Source: an uncultured Spongiibacteraceae bacterium
GTDB taxonomy: Bacteria > Pseudomonadota > Gammaproteobacteria > Pseudomonadales > Dasaniaceae
Assembly (NCBI GenBank): GCA_937969395.1
Contig: CALBVI010000216.1
Location: forward strand, 1 to 6,319
Direction: 5' to 3'
Length of the DNA: 6,319 nt
Of this stretch, positions 1 to 6,319 are shown in pieces. Each line of letters begins with the position of its first letter. The first letter of the stretch is position 1. Under the pieces are notes generated by a model. The model had not been told where the DNA came from, searched no databases, and worked only from the letters and a program-made list of their open reading frames with translations. The position numbers were made by a program, and so were the translations under genes.

Positions 1-328
1 TCAATTCAAAATCAGCAAATTGTTCACGTGAAATCAAATCACCACCATCGTCCAGTCGTGTGAGACAACCGTTTTCAACGCCCCAACCTGTATTCAATTT
101 ATCATCTTTATAACTACGCCATTGTTTCAGCGAGTTACCATCAAATAACAAGCGCCAGCCTTCAGCCTGCTCCTCTTCAGTTAACTGATGGACACACTCG
201 GCGCGGTCAACGACCACTTCAGCCGCTTTTATCAGTGACCTATCAGAAGGATACTGGCAACCAAACAAAAAAATGGCAGCAATACCTATCGAAAGAAACA
301 TTGTTTTTCTTCGGTTAATCGCTGCCAC
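1..328 (-). CDS. DUF1080 family lipoprotein (putative 3-keto-disaccharide hydrolase), 3' end beyond the window
   Basis: N-terminal 109 residues of a DUF1080 protein; the rest lies outside the window. The start of a typical DUF1080 domain is visible: LTEEEQAEGWRLLFDG at residues 49-64, then W70, the GWGVENG stretch (81-87), LTR (89-91) and GGDLISREQFADFEL (95-109). This is the family's usual opening of its first beta-sandwich. Family members, related to concanavalin-like lectins, cleave 3-keto-glycosides made by glycoside-3-dehydrogenases. A lipoprotein signal is clear: a basic INRRK segment, a hydrophobic run, then lipobox LFGC with Cys24. Gln at +2 predicts outer-membrane sorting. I chose the GTG start at 328 because it supplies the basic n-region. 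The ATG at 301 (GAAG 7 bases upstream) would give an uncharged signal peptide and is the main alternative. The gene begins 30 bases after the glycosidase stop, so it is probably co-transcribed. Family call is confident; exact start and substrate are not. Confidence 0.85.
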   Translation of the reverse strand, partial: MAAINRRKTMFLSIGIAAIFLFGCQYPSDRSLIKAAEVVVDRAECVHQLTEEEQAEGWRLLFDGNSLKQWRSYKDDKLNTGWGVENGCLTRLDDGGDLISREQFADFEL

Positions 329-358
329 CCTTTTTTCAGTACTTATAGAATTAGAATC

Positions 359-2395
359 TTATTTTGCGAGTGCTTGCGCAATTTTTTCAAAATCTTCTTT
401 GGTTGGGAAACCATTATTAGGCCGGCGCATAGCAGGCTCATACCAACCCGCCCATTTTGGGTTGTTATCGCCAACTAATCGCCGCTGATAAATTTGCTCT
501 AATTGTTCGGCTCCAAGATTAACCAGTGCCGCTATATTTTTTTGTATGATCTGATTCGGCTGCGCTTTGTTTTGTTCGGATAAAATAACCAAATCAATAA
601 GTGTTTGATTGTATTCCAATAAATCGAGATAAATTCGAATAGGTAACTCAATATGGTCGTGGAAGAACTCTTCAGCCCCAAGAAGTTTTACTTTGGCTTT
701 TTCTGTATATCCGATCGCTTGTTTTAAATTATCAATACGCGGCTGTGTACCTTCGAAAAAAGGCTGAATCTTTGCAAACTCGACAACAAACTCTTCACGG
801 CCTGGTCTGCGCACGGGAATACCAGCAAGATAAGCTTGCATGTTTTTAATTTGCCAGAGTATTTCAACATAGCCGACGCGATCTTTGTTCGCTTGGTGCA
901 GCAACTTCATCGCTTCAACAGCTTCGGCCGCAGCTTCAGCGCCAAAGTAACGCGTACTCCAATCAATATAAAACTGTTCGCCATCAAAGGCTGTGCCCTG
1001 CTCTGCAAAGGCAGCATAGGCCTCTATATTTAGTAAAAAGGGCCGAAACGTCTGGCCATTAACCTCCATATAATGGCGGGCATCATAGCGTTCAAACATA
1101 TCGGTCATAACGCTATCTACCAATTCTGGATAGGGATCCATGACATCGTGATTCAACCAAAACCCGGCGTGCATATAGGTGCCAAATTTATAACCTTTAG
1201 TATCTTCCGGTAAATACTTGAATCCACCAAAACCGTTATCTGACCAGGCAATAATAAAATCTTTGGGAGGAGAAAAGTCGCCATTAAACATTTCCATGCC
1301 ATCGTGATAACAAATACACACCCGCGGCGCATCAGGTTTGAACTCGTTTATGATTTTATTAAATTCAACATAAACCTCATTGAAAACAGCGCTTTTATCT
1401 TCGCCGCAGGTCGATTTGTATTCCCAATCCCAAACTTGATTACGTGGACGCAGAGAGAAAATATCAATTTTTTTAATCGGCGTTTCAGTGAGGTAGTAAC
1501 GCCAACCATCAATCCACTCTTGTTTATGATCACTCCAGCAGGTTGAGGCAGCTTCACTAAGCGTACGTAGTTGTCTACCCTGCATCATATCAACTTGAAT
1601 AAGCATACCTTTGTCGTGCACGTAATCCATCATGCGTTCAAGATAATCAACATCCAGCTGGTAACCGGGATGGGCGATTAGGTATTCAGGGCGAGTGTAA
1701 AATTCAGCACGGCCAAGCATATCGAAAAATTCAATGCCGTTATATTTCAGCCGAACTAAGCTATCGATCATCTCAGTAAAAGATTCCCAGTCATACTCCA
1801 ACACGGGTAATTTTAAATTGGCCAACTCATCGACGTCATTTTCAAAATACACCAGCAGAGGGACAACGGGAGCAGGAATAAGAACATTTTCAAAATCTGT
1901 AAGTTGCGCCAACGGCAAAGATACTGGTTTTTTACCCGTCCAGTACTCAAGTCCATCCACCCCTAGCATCTGTTTACTGTAGTCGTAGACCGCATATTGC
2001 GTTCCTTGAATATCTTTACCGCTTAGCATAATCAACGGCTTGTTTTGATACAGACCTTTATGCATCAAACTCGCTCTAGCATCCGGATTTAAATTCATAA
2101 CAGTTTGTCGATCTTGGTCAGTTATCAAAGGCGAATCTGACAGCTTCGACAATTGGCCGACATAAAAGTAATACTCGGCAGTGGTTAGGTCCTGTGAAGT
2201 ATTTTTCGCGCTATTTGCTATAACTATATTGGCATCAACAACAGAGTCTAAATCCGCTTTTAAATCCTCAGCCGCCAACTGCAATGGTTTTGCTGCATTC
2301 TCATCAATAAAAATGACGATATCTGCTGGAGGATTTATCACAGACTTGCAACTGAGCAAAAAAGTTAGCATTAAAAATAATATTGTCGCTCGCAT
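359..2395 (-). CDS. GH115/GH67-like (alpha-glucuronidase-type) glycosidase lipoprotein
   Basis: A 678-residue predicted lipoprotein. MRATILFLMLTFLLSC is a compact signal peptide with lipobox LLSC (Cys16); Lys at +2 predicts outer-membrane sorting, so it should act in the periplasm. Residues about 25-155 resemble the small N-terminal alpha/beta domain of GH67, GH115 and GH20 enzymes: IVIFIDENA, a LAAEDLKADL helix, and SGKDIQGTQYAVYDYSKQ (125-142), matching the GH115-type 'GkDkRGtiYgiYdlS' signature. A probable TIM barrel follows from about 174 (LVRLKYNGIEFF; later CICYHDGMEMF), then a helical C-terminal part that includes DWSTRYFG. Characterised GH115 enzymes, which release glucuronic acid from xylan or arabinogalactan, are usually longer, so this is a divergent or short member. 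Catalytic residues cannot be assigned by eye and substrate is unknown. An in-frame ATG at 2449 would add 18 residues before the signal peptide; I rejected it because 2395 has an AGAG ribosome-binding site 7 bases upstream and an ideal lipoprotein signal. Confidence 0.75.
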   Translation of the reverse strand: MRATILFLMLTFLLSCKSVINPPADIVIFIDENAAKPLQLAAEDLKADLDSVVDANIVIANSAKNTSQDLTTAEYYFYVGQLSKLSDSPLITDQDRQTVMNLNPDARASLMHKGLYQNKPLIMLSGKDIQGTQYAVYDYSKQMLGVDGLEYWTGKKPVSLPLAQLTDFENVLIPAPVVPLLVYFENDVDELANLKLPVLEYDWESFTEMIDSLVRLKYNGIEFFDMLGRAEFYTRPEYLIAHPGYQLDVDYLERMMDYVHDKGMLIQVDMMQGRQLRTLSEAASTCWSDHKQEWIDGWRYYLTETPIKKIDIFSLRPRNQVWDWEYKSTCGEDKSAVFNEVYVEFNKIINEFKPDAPRVCICYHDGMEMFNGDFSPPKDFIIAWSDNGFGGFKYLPEDTKGYKFGTYMHAGFWLNHDVMDPYPELVDSVMTDMFERYDARHYMEVNGQTFRPFLLNIEAYAAFAEQGTAFDGEQFYIDWSTRYFGAEAAAEAVEAMKLLHQANKDRVGYVEILWQIKNMQAYLAGIPVRRPGREEFVVEFAKIQPFFEGTQPRIDNLKQAIGYTEKAKVKLLGAEEFFHDHIELPIRIYLDLLEYNQTLIDLVILSEQNKAQPNQIIQKNIAALVNLGAEQLEQIYQRRLVGDNNPKWAGWYEPAMRRPNNGFPTKEDFEKIAQALAK

Positions 2396-2492
2396 TAATT
2401 TTCTCTTTTTAAATAGATAAATGTTAAATAGAACACATGAGTTTTTCATAAACGATTAAATCGCAAATTTAAGCACTATTTTCTGATCGACT
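2396..2492 (-). other. 97-base non-coding gap with a small palindrome
   Basis: This is the largest gap between genes in the window, lying between the second oxidoreductase stop and the GH115-like lipoprotein start. It is strongly AT-rich. It contains a perfect 11-base inverted repeat, CGATT-A-AATCG, at 2453-2463, too short for a terminator stem and without a following T-run. It could be an operator half-site pair or chance. I see no convincing -35/-10 pair and no hairpin-plus-T-tract terminator. The gap is the only plausible place here for an internal promoter serving the two lipoprotein genes. Confidence 0.35.
2403..2406 (-). promoter_or_regulatory. Ribosome-binding site of the GH115-like lipoprotein gene
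   Basis: The transcript reads AAAGAGAAAATTA before the ATG at 2395. AGAG sits 7 bases upstream of that ATG, which supports it over the in-frame ATG at 2449. The match to the Shine-Dalgarno core is partial. Confidence 0.5.
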
Positions 2493-3566
2493 TTATGCCT
2501 GATCAGCCAACAGTTGTGCCTGCATACTCAACTCAGCCGCTTTAAATGCATGCGCTTGCGTCATGGCGGTTTCGGTGCGATTAATACAGTCTTTAATCAA
2601 TCGTCCGAAGAATGGAAAACCCGTTTTACCTTGCAACTCGATCTCATGTTCGCCTTCTGCATTGACCAGTAGCAAATTAGACGCCGGTGCTTCGCGCGCC
2701 AAATCAAGATACTTACGCAATTCGATAGTACCCTCGGTGCCGACAATAAACGTGCGGCCATCACCCCAAGTACGCAAGCCTTCTGGCGTAAACCAATCCA
2801 CCCGCGAATAAAACGATGCGCCGTTATCTCCCGTTAACGAGAGTTCACCAAAGTCTTCAAGACCCGGTTTATCCGGGTTTGCCATATTGTCCGCCCGCGC
2901 AAAATTCACCGCTGCATCGCTGCACCCTGCATAGGTAAGAAATTGCTCTACTTGATGGGAACCAATATCGGTGAGTATGCCGCCGTAGGCATTTTTATCA
3001 AAAAACCATTCTGGACGAGTCGCCTTTGCTAACCGGTGAGGGGCAAGATTTAATACCTGAATAACCCGACCTATTGCGCCCTCTTCAATCAGCTCACCTG
3101 CACGCCACGCGGCATCGTTATGTAATCGCTCGGCGTAATAAACTAGATATTTACCACCTGTGACTTGCACCAGTTCACGGATATCCTGTAGCTGCTGCAT
3201 ACTGGTAAACGGAGACTTATCAGTAAAGTAATCCTTCGCAGCCTTTAACACCTGCGCACCAATATTGGCACGCTCAGAGGGAATGGCCGCTGAGGCCACT
3301 AGTTTGATGTCAGGGTCCTGTAATATTTGCTCAAAGCTGGATGCTACTTGAACTTCAGGAAACGCTTGAACAAACTTTGCTACTCTCTCAGCATCAGTGT
3401 CGAAAACCCATTTTAAGCTCGCACCTGCATCTCTCAAACCATTACACTGGCCGTAAATATGACCGTGATCCAGAAACGCCGCGGCAAATTGAAATTCACC
3501 AGCAGCTACAACGGGCTCTACTTTTGCAGTGGGGGCGTAATTCGCGCCGTCTTTTATGTCTACCAT
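2493..3566 (-). CDS. Gfo/Idh/MocA family oxidoreductase (divergent nucleotide-binding loop)
   Basis: A 357-residue putative NAD(P)-dependent sugar or polyol dehydrogenase, with no signal peptide and so probably cytoplasmic. An N-terminal Rossmann domain (about 25-140) is followed by the alpha/beta substrate and dimer domain. The first loop reads FLDHGHIYGQ (31-40) rather than the usual GxGxxG. The segment equivalent to the EKP motif is DKSPF (116-120), keeping the catalytic-type Lys117. The conserved active-site stretch is clear: GGILTDIGSHQVEQF at 195-209, with D200 and H204 in the family's usual places. The FDTDAERVAKF segment (55-65) is the typical second Rossmann strand, with an acidic residue at the cofactor ribose position, favouring NAD over NADP. 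The start lies 4 bases after the transporter stop, with a weak GGA 9 bases upstream, so the two genes are co-transcribed. The N-terminal 24 residues before the first strand seem to be part of this subfamily. Substrate is unknown. Confidence 0.9.
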   Translation of the reverse strand: MVDIKDGANYAPTAKVEPVVAAGEFQFAAAFLDHGHIYGQCNGLRDAGASLKWVFDTDAERVAKFVQAFPEVQVASSFEQILQDPDIKLVASAAIPSERANIGAQVLKAAKDYFTDKSPFTSMQQLQDIRELVQVTGGKYLVYYAERLHNDAAWRAGELIEEGAIGRVIQVLNLAPHRLAKATRPEWFFDKNAYGGILTDIGSHQVEQFLTYAGCSDAAVNFARADNMANPDKPGLEDFGELSLTGDNGASFYSRVDWFTPEGLRTWGDGRTFIVGTEGTIELRKYLDLAREAPASNLLLVNAEGEHEIELQGKTGFPFFGRLIKDCINRTETAMTQAHAFKAAELSMQAQLLADQA

Positions 3567-3570
3567 TTGT

Positions 3571-4950
3571 TTAAATCCAACCTAATTTCACACTGGTGCT
3601 ATAACTAATGCTGGCTAACACCACCAGAATACAAAGTACCATCGCCATATTAAACATAAGTGCTCGCCTTCCCGTAGGTGTATCCTCACCAAGATAGCTT
3701 CGACGATTATTTAACAACAACCAACCCACGTAGGCGACCGGTAAAAGGAACCCGGCAATCGCAGAGGTAGGCAAAACCACATAAGCTCCCATCGTCGACC
3801 AGACAAAGACACCTAACACTGCTGGTGTCGGTAACAACAAAGCAAGACGGTATTGACGCGAGTTGTGTGACCAACCAAACATCTCTGCTGCTGCCGAACC
3901 ACAGCAAAGCATATGCATAACCAACGACCCGACAGCCATACCCAATACGCCAAAGGCAAACACTAGCCTGCCCGTCACTGGTCCGAGACCAACATCGGCG
4001 AACATCAACCCTGCCTGAGCTGGACTCAGCTTATCTTGAATATTCATATCGCTACTGTAAAAAGCGCCGGCGGCGGCAATTGAGATTAAACCCGTCACCA
4101 AGATATAAGGTATGACCAGCCCTATCACAATATCGTATCGTGATAGCTCACGGTGCGCTCTCCCCCAACCTCTATGTAACAGGGTATAGCCGTAGATAAA
4201 GGTCATGTTTATACCTACCGCTGTTCCCAGTGCAGCCATAATCGTTGTTACACCGGCAGCATCGGTCGGTAAAGATCGAGGAATATAACCGGCAGCTACT
4301 GCCGCCCAGTCAATCTGTCCCTGCATAGATGCCGACACAACAACCCAGGCAAAACTAATAATAATCATGCCGGATAATAATTTAATCGCATTCTCAAACC
4401 ATTTGACCGCTCGCCCACCGCCGCCATAATTCCAAGCGGTGTAAGCACACAGGCACCAAACCAAAATAGCTAACGCTAAAAGATACAAATCCCGCGTCAA
4501 GCCACCCTCTTCTTTGAGGTTAAAACCAACGCTGACTTCAATAATTTCTTCCAACATTCCCGCACTGAGCGGGTAATGAGAAAAACCCCAAATAATACTG
4601 GAAGCCAGCGCTGCAAATGCCCAAGCCCAAGCAAGACCTGGGTGAACAAATTTCCGCATAGCGGTAAAAGGCGCGATACCAGTACTTAAGGTTTGATAGG
4701 AAAGTGCAAATAACATAATGCAGCCTATCAACATCGATAAAGGCTGCACCCACAGCAATTCATAACCGTAAACCGCACCAATGGTCAGCGAGGTTACTGC
4801 ACTGCCACCGCCAAGCGTCATCGCGCCCTGCATCCAGCCTGGGCCGCTTAATCGTAAATAGGTAGGCATACGCTGCAACCAAGGCTGCTGTGCTAAAGCT
4901 TCAAGTTGCTCAGCTTCTTTTGCCGCTGCAGTCATTATTGTTTCATTCAT
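3571..4950 (-). CDS. Nramp-fold inner-membrane transporter lacking the metal-binding motifs
   Basis: A 459-residue integral membrane protein with about 11 hydrophobic segments, the usual Nramp (SLC11/MntH, LeuT-fold) number and length. After a soluble N-terminus, SGPGW (35-39) opens TM1, and IGAVYGYELLWVQ (57-69) closely matches the Nramp TM1-TM2 region. In Nramp metal transporters TM1 carries DPGN; here the same positions read GGGS (47-50), so the Asp and Asn ligands are gone. The TM6 'MPH' region reads GINM (246-249), so the metal-binding Met and His are also missing. It is therefore unlikely to carry Mn2+ or Fe2+ in the usual way, although automated pipelines would probably call it a divalent metal transporter. 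Its place between two sugar-type dehydrogenases suggests uptake of a sugar derivative; that is inference. The start at 4950 forms an ATGA overlap with the upstream stop and has GGAGG 10 bases upstream. Confidence 0.8.
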   Translation of the reverse strand: MNETIMTAAAKEAEQLEALAQQPWLQRMPTYLRLSGPGWMQGAMTLGGGSAVTSLTIGAVYGYELLWVQPLSMLIGCIMLFALSYQTLSTGIAPFTAMRKFVHPGLAWAWAFAALASSIIWGFSHYPLSAGMLEEIIEVSVGFNLKEEGGLTRDLYLLALAILVWCLCAYTAWNYGGGGRAVKWFENAIKLLSGMIIISFAWVVVSASMQGQIDWAAVAAGYIPRSLPTDAAGVTTIMAALGTAVGINMTFIYGYTLLHRGWGRAHRELSRYDIVIGLVIPYILVTGLISIAAAGAFYSSDMNIQDKLSPAQAGLMFADVGLGPVTGRLVFAFGVLGMAVGSLVMHMLCCGSAAAEMFGWSHNSRQYRLALLLPTPAVLGVFVWSTMGAYVVLPTSAIAGFLLPVAYVGWLLLNNRRSYLGEDTPTGRRALMFNMAMVLCILVVLASISYSTSVKLGWI

Positions 4951-6128
4951 CGGTAGGATGCCTCCATATCAATATTGGCTTTAATATCCGCTTTTTTTCG
5001 CAGCGTTGAATGCTTAATTTTTTTATTCAATGCCTGCTGATAATCTTGGCTATCAAAAGGCAGTGTTATGCAATCACCACTCCAAGCAGACCAGAGAATG
5101 GCATTAGCGATGGAAAGAGAATCAATGCCTTCAGCTGCCGGCGCGATGAGTGGTTCTTGATTTAAAATAGCATTAACAAAATTATTGATTACCACTGCGT
5201 GCTGATTAACTGCGTCAGTGGGAGTAATATCGGTTTCGCGTTTATCAGGCTGGCCAAACATATTGTCCGTTTCGCGATTGTAGTCCGAAGTAGCCGGCAA
5301 ATTTTCTGTCAGCAAAAGCTGCTCACCATCAAAACTCAACATTCCTTTATCACCAACAACCTCTAAACGATTAACACCGGGCGCTTCACCGGTTGAACCG
5401 ACAAACGTTCCCGAAGCACCGTTGCTGTATTCAAAATAAGCCGTCGCTTCATCTTCAACTTCAATATCGTGATATTTGCCAAAGCCACAAAAACCCTGAA
5501 CAGATACTGGCACGCCGCAAAGCCACTGAAAAATATCAATATTGTGAATGCATTGATTCAATAACAGGCCACCACCTTCACCGCACCAAGTCGCACGCCA
5601 ATCTGAAACTTGAAAATACACCTCAGGACGAAACCAATTAGTCATGGTCCAGTGCGTGCGCTGTAACTCCCCCAACGTACCGGCATCAATCACGGTTTTC
5701 ATTGTGGCAAACACCGGTGCTACTCGTTGATTTAACATCAGAGCAAAAACTTGCTCAGGGCCCCTCGCCGCTAGCAGCTGTTCGCCCTCTGCGGTTGATA
5801 AACCTAGCGGTTTTTCCATTAAGACGTGTAAGCCTTTATCTAAAGCGTAAAGCCCCATTTCCAAATGACTCATGGTTGGTGTTGCTATTAACACCGCATC
5901 ACACATACCGGAATCAACCAGCTCACGGTAATCTGTAAAGTGCTCCACACCTATTTCAGCGGCAATGTAACTGGCACTGTCACTAGCACTACGCGATGAC
6001 ACCGCAGTAATCGCGCAATTGTTTACGGCATCACTGCGTATATGACCGATATGTTGTTGACCAATATTACCGAGGCCAATCACACCTAATCGTATCGGGC
6101 TGATTGCATTATTTTTTAAGCTGCTCAT
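4947..6128 (-). CDS. Gfo/Idh/MocA family oxidoreductase (canonical motifs)
   Basis: A 393-residue putative NAD(P)-dependent dehydrogenase for a sugar, inositol or glycoside, with no signal peptide and probably cytoplasmic. The Rossmann domain opens with IRLGVIGLGNIGQQH: GLGNIG at 18-23 is a standard GxGxxG loop. VLIATPT (79-85) and MEKPLG (104-109, with Lys106 of the EKP motif) follow. The C-terminal domain carries GEGGGLLLNQCIHNIDIFQWL (183-203) with the expected catalytic His195; Asn191 stands where many members have Asp, a common variant. The tail is unusually basic (KKIKHSTLRKK). The ATG at 6128 overlaps the upstream stop as ATGA. An in-frame ATG at 6140 (four residues longer, GGGAG 12 bases upstream) is a fair alternative. 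The ATG at 6188 would place a long non-homologous leader deep inside the upstream gene and was rejected. The stop overlaps the transporter start. The exact substrate and oxidation position are not determinable. Confidence 0.92.
   Translation of the reverse strand: MSSLKNNAISPIRLGVIGLGNIGQQHIGHIRSDAVNNCAITAVSSRSASDSASYIAAEIGVEHFTDYRELVDSGMCDAVLIATPTMSHLEMGLYALDKGLHVLMEKPLGLSTAEGEQLLAARGPEQVFALMLNQRVAPVFATMKTVIDAGTLGELQRTHWTMTNWFRPEVYFQVSDWRATWCGEGGGLLLNQCIHNIDIFQWLCGVPVSVQGFCGFGKYHDIEVEDEATAYFEYSNGASGTFVGSTGEAPGVNRLEVVGDKGMLSFDGEQLLLTENLPATSDYNRETDNMFGQPDKRETDITPTDAVNQHAVVINNFVNAILNQEPLIAPAAEGIDSLSIANAILWSAWSGDCITLPFDSQDYQQALNKKIKHSTLRKKADIKANIDMEASYR
4961..4965 (-). promoter_or_regulatory. 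Ribosome-binding site of the Nramp-like transporter gene
   Basis: GGAGG in the transcript, 10 bases before the ATG at 4950 and inside the last codons of the upstream oxidoreductase gene. It is the strongest Shine-Dalgarno match noticed in the window. It supports 4950 over the ATG at residue 6 (4935) and suggests strong or independent translation initiation in addition to coupling. Confidence 0.7.
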
Positions 6129-6319
6129 TGTGCTGCCCATTTCGATAAGGCGCTCCCATAAATATCTATTTCGTTGATAGACCACCAACGTTTTTCATCG
6201 TGACCGGTAAGGGTTAAACGAATAAAACGTGTTGGTATCACCATCGTGTCATTCTTACTGATACCGTCGGAGGAAGCCTGTTGTTGAAAATGTTCAGCCA
6301 CGGTTGTCCAATCACGACC
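6125..6319 (-). CDS. C-terminal end of a protein with an F5/8 type C (discoidin/CBM32-like) domain, 5' part beyond the window
   Basis: An open frame enters from the window edge and ends at TGA (6125-6127), giving 64 residues from GRDWTTVAEHF to LSKWAAQ. The pattern is that of the last strands of a discoidin fold: an early 'W..va' strand, then PTRFIRLTLTG and WWSINEIDIYG, which match the family's closing 'ryirl...' and 'w.sI.EieVyG' strands. Such domains bind galactosides or other glycans and are often attached to glycoside hydrolases, lyases or dockable lipoproteins. The catalytic part, if any, is outside the window. The stop overlaps the next start by ATGA, so translation is likely coupled. 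It falls below usual ORF-length cut-offs here because it is truncated, but reading frame, motif match and overlap make it convincing. Confidence 0.8.
   Translation of the reverse strand, partial: GRDWTTVAEHFQQQASSDGISKNDTMVIPTRFIRLTLTGHDEKRWWSINEIDIYGSALSKWAAQ

Noticed and set aside
302..358. Possible terminator or promoter between the glycosidase and DUF1080 genes
   Set aside because: The short gap has an A-run but no stem-loop and no recognisable -35/-10 pair; the spacing fits co-transcription.
273..488. Plus-strand 71-residue open frame across the junction of the two lipoprotein genes
   Set aside because: It lies antisense to both genes and its composition mirrors their signal peptide and C-terminus; there is no homology that I recognise.
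1304..1557. Open frames on both strands inside the glycosidase gene
   Set aside because: They are out-of-frame shadows of a long gene with clear family motifs; they show no recognisable domain and no credible ribosome-binding site.
2396..2449. N-terminal extension of the GH115-like protein from the ATG at 2449
   Set aside because: It would put 18 residues, including KKRK, ahead of a perfect lipoprotein signal peptide. The ATG at 2395 has a better-placed ribosome-binding site and gives a standard lipobox position.
3571..4950. Naming the transporter MntH (Mn2+/Fe2+ importer)
   Set aside because: The DPGN and MPH metal-binding motifs are absent and the genomic context is carbohydrate metabolism, so the symbol would mislead.
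6129..6188. Start of the first oxidoreductase at 6188
   Set aside because: It would overlap the upstream discoidin-domain frame by about 60 bases and add a leader not seen before the Rossmann fold. 6128 (ATGA) or 6140 is more likely.

Overview
The window is a tightly packed, single-direction gene cluster. Every gene lies on the minus strand, so transcription runs from high to low coordinates. It looks like part of a carbohydrate-utilisation locus of a Gram-negative bacterium. Two predicted outer-membrane-sorted lipoproteins support the Gram-negative assignment. The moderate GC content and general look suggest a free-living, possibly marine gammaproteobacterium, but that is a guess: no taxonomic marker is present.

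In transcription order: (1) 6319-6125, the last 64 residues of a protein ending in an F5/8 type C (discoidin, CBM32-like) beta-sandwich; (2) 6128-4947, a Gfo/Idh/MocA NAD(P)-dependent oxidoreductase with canonical GxGxxG and EKP motifs; (3) 4950-3571, an Nramp-fold integral membrane transporter that has lost the family's metal-binding motifs; (4) 3566-2493, a second and quite different Gfo/Idh/MocA oxidoreductase; (5) a 97-base non-coding gap; (6) 2395-359, a lipoprotein resembling GH115/GH67 alpha-glucuronidase-type glycosidases; (7) 328-1, the N-terminal 109 residues of a lipoprotein of the DUF1080 (3-keto-disaccharide hydrolase) family, cut by the window edge. Genes 1/2 and 2/3 overlap by ATGA, and 3/4 are 4 bases apart, so genes 1-4 are almost certainly one operon. 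Genes 6 and 7 probably continue it or form a second unit starting in the gap.

Inferred joint role: lipoprotein hydrolases act on a glycan or glycoside in the periplasm, the Nramp-like permease moves a released small molecule across the inner membrane, and the two dehydrogenases oxidise or reduce it in the cytoplasm. The pairing of DUF1080 with Gfo/Idh/MocA enzymes suggests a 3-keto-glycoside route, in which oxidation at C3 is followed by cleavage. The substrate cannot be read from the sequence. No RNA gene, CRISPR array, insertion sequence or convincing terminator was seen.
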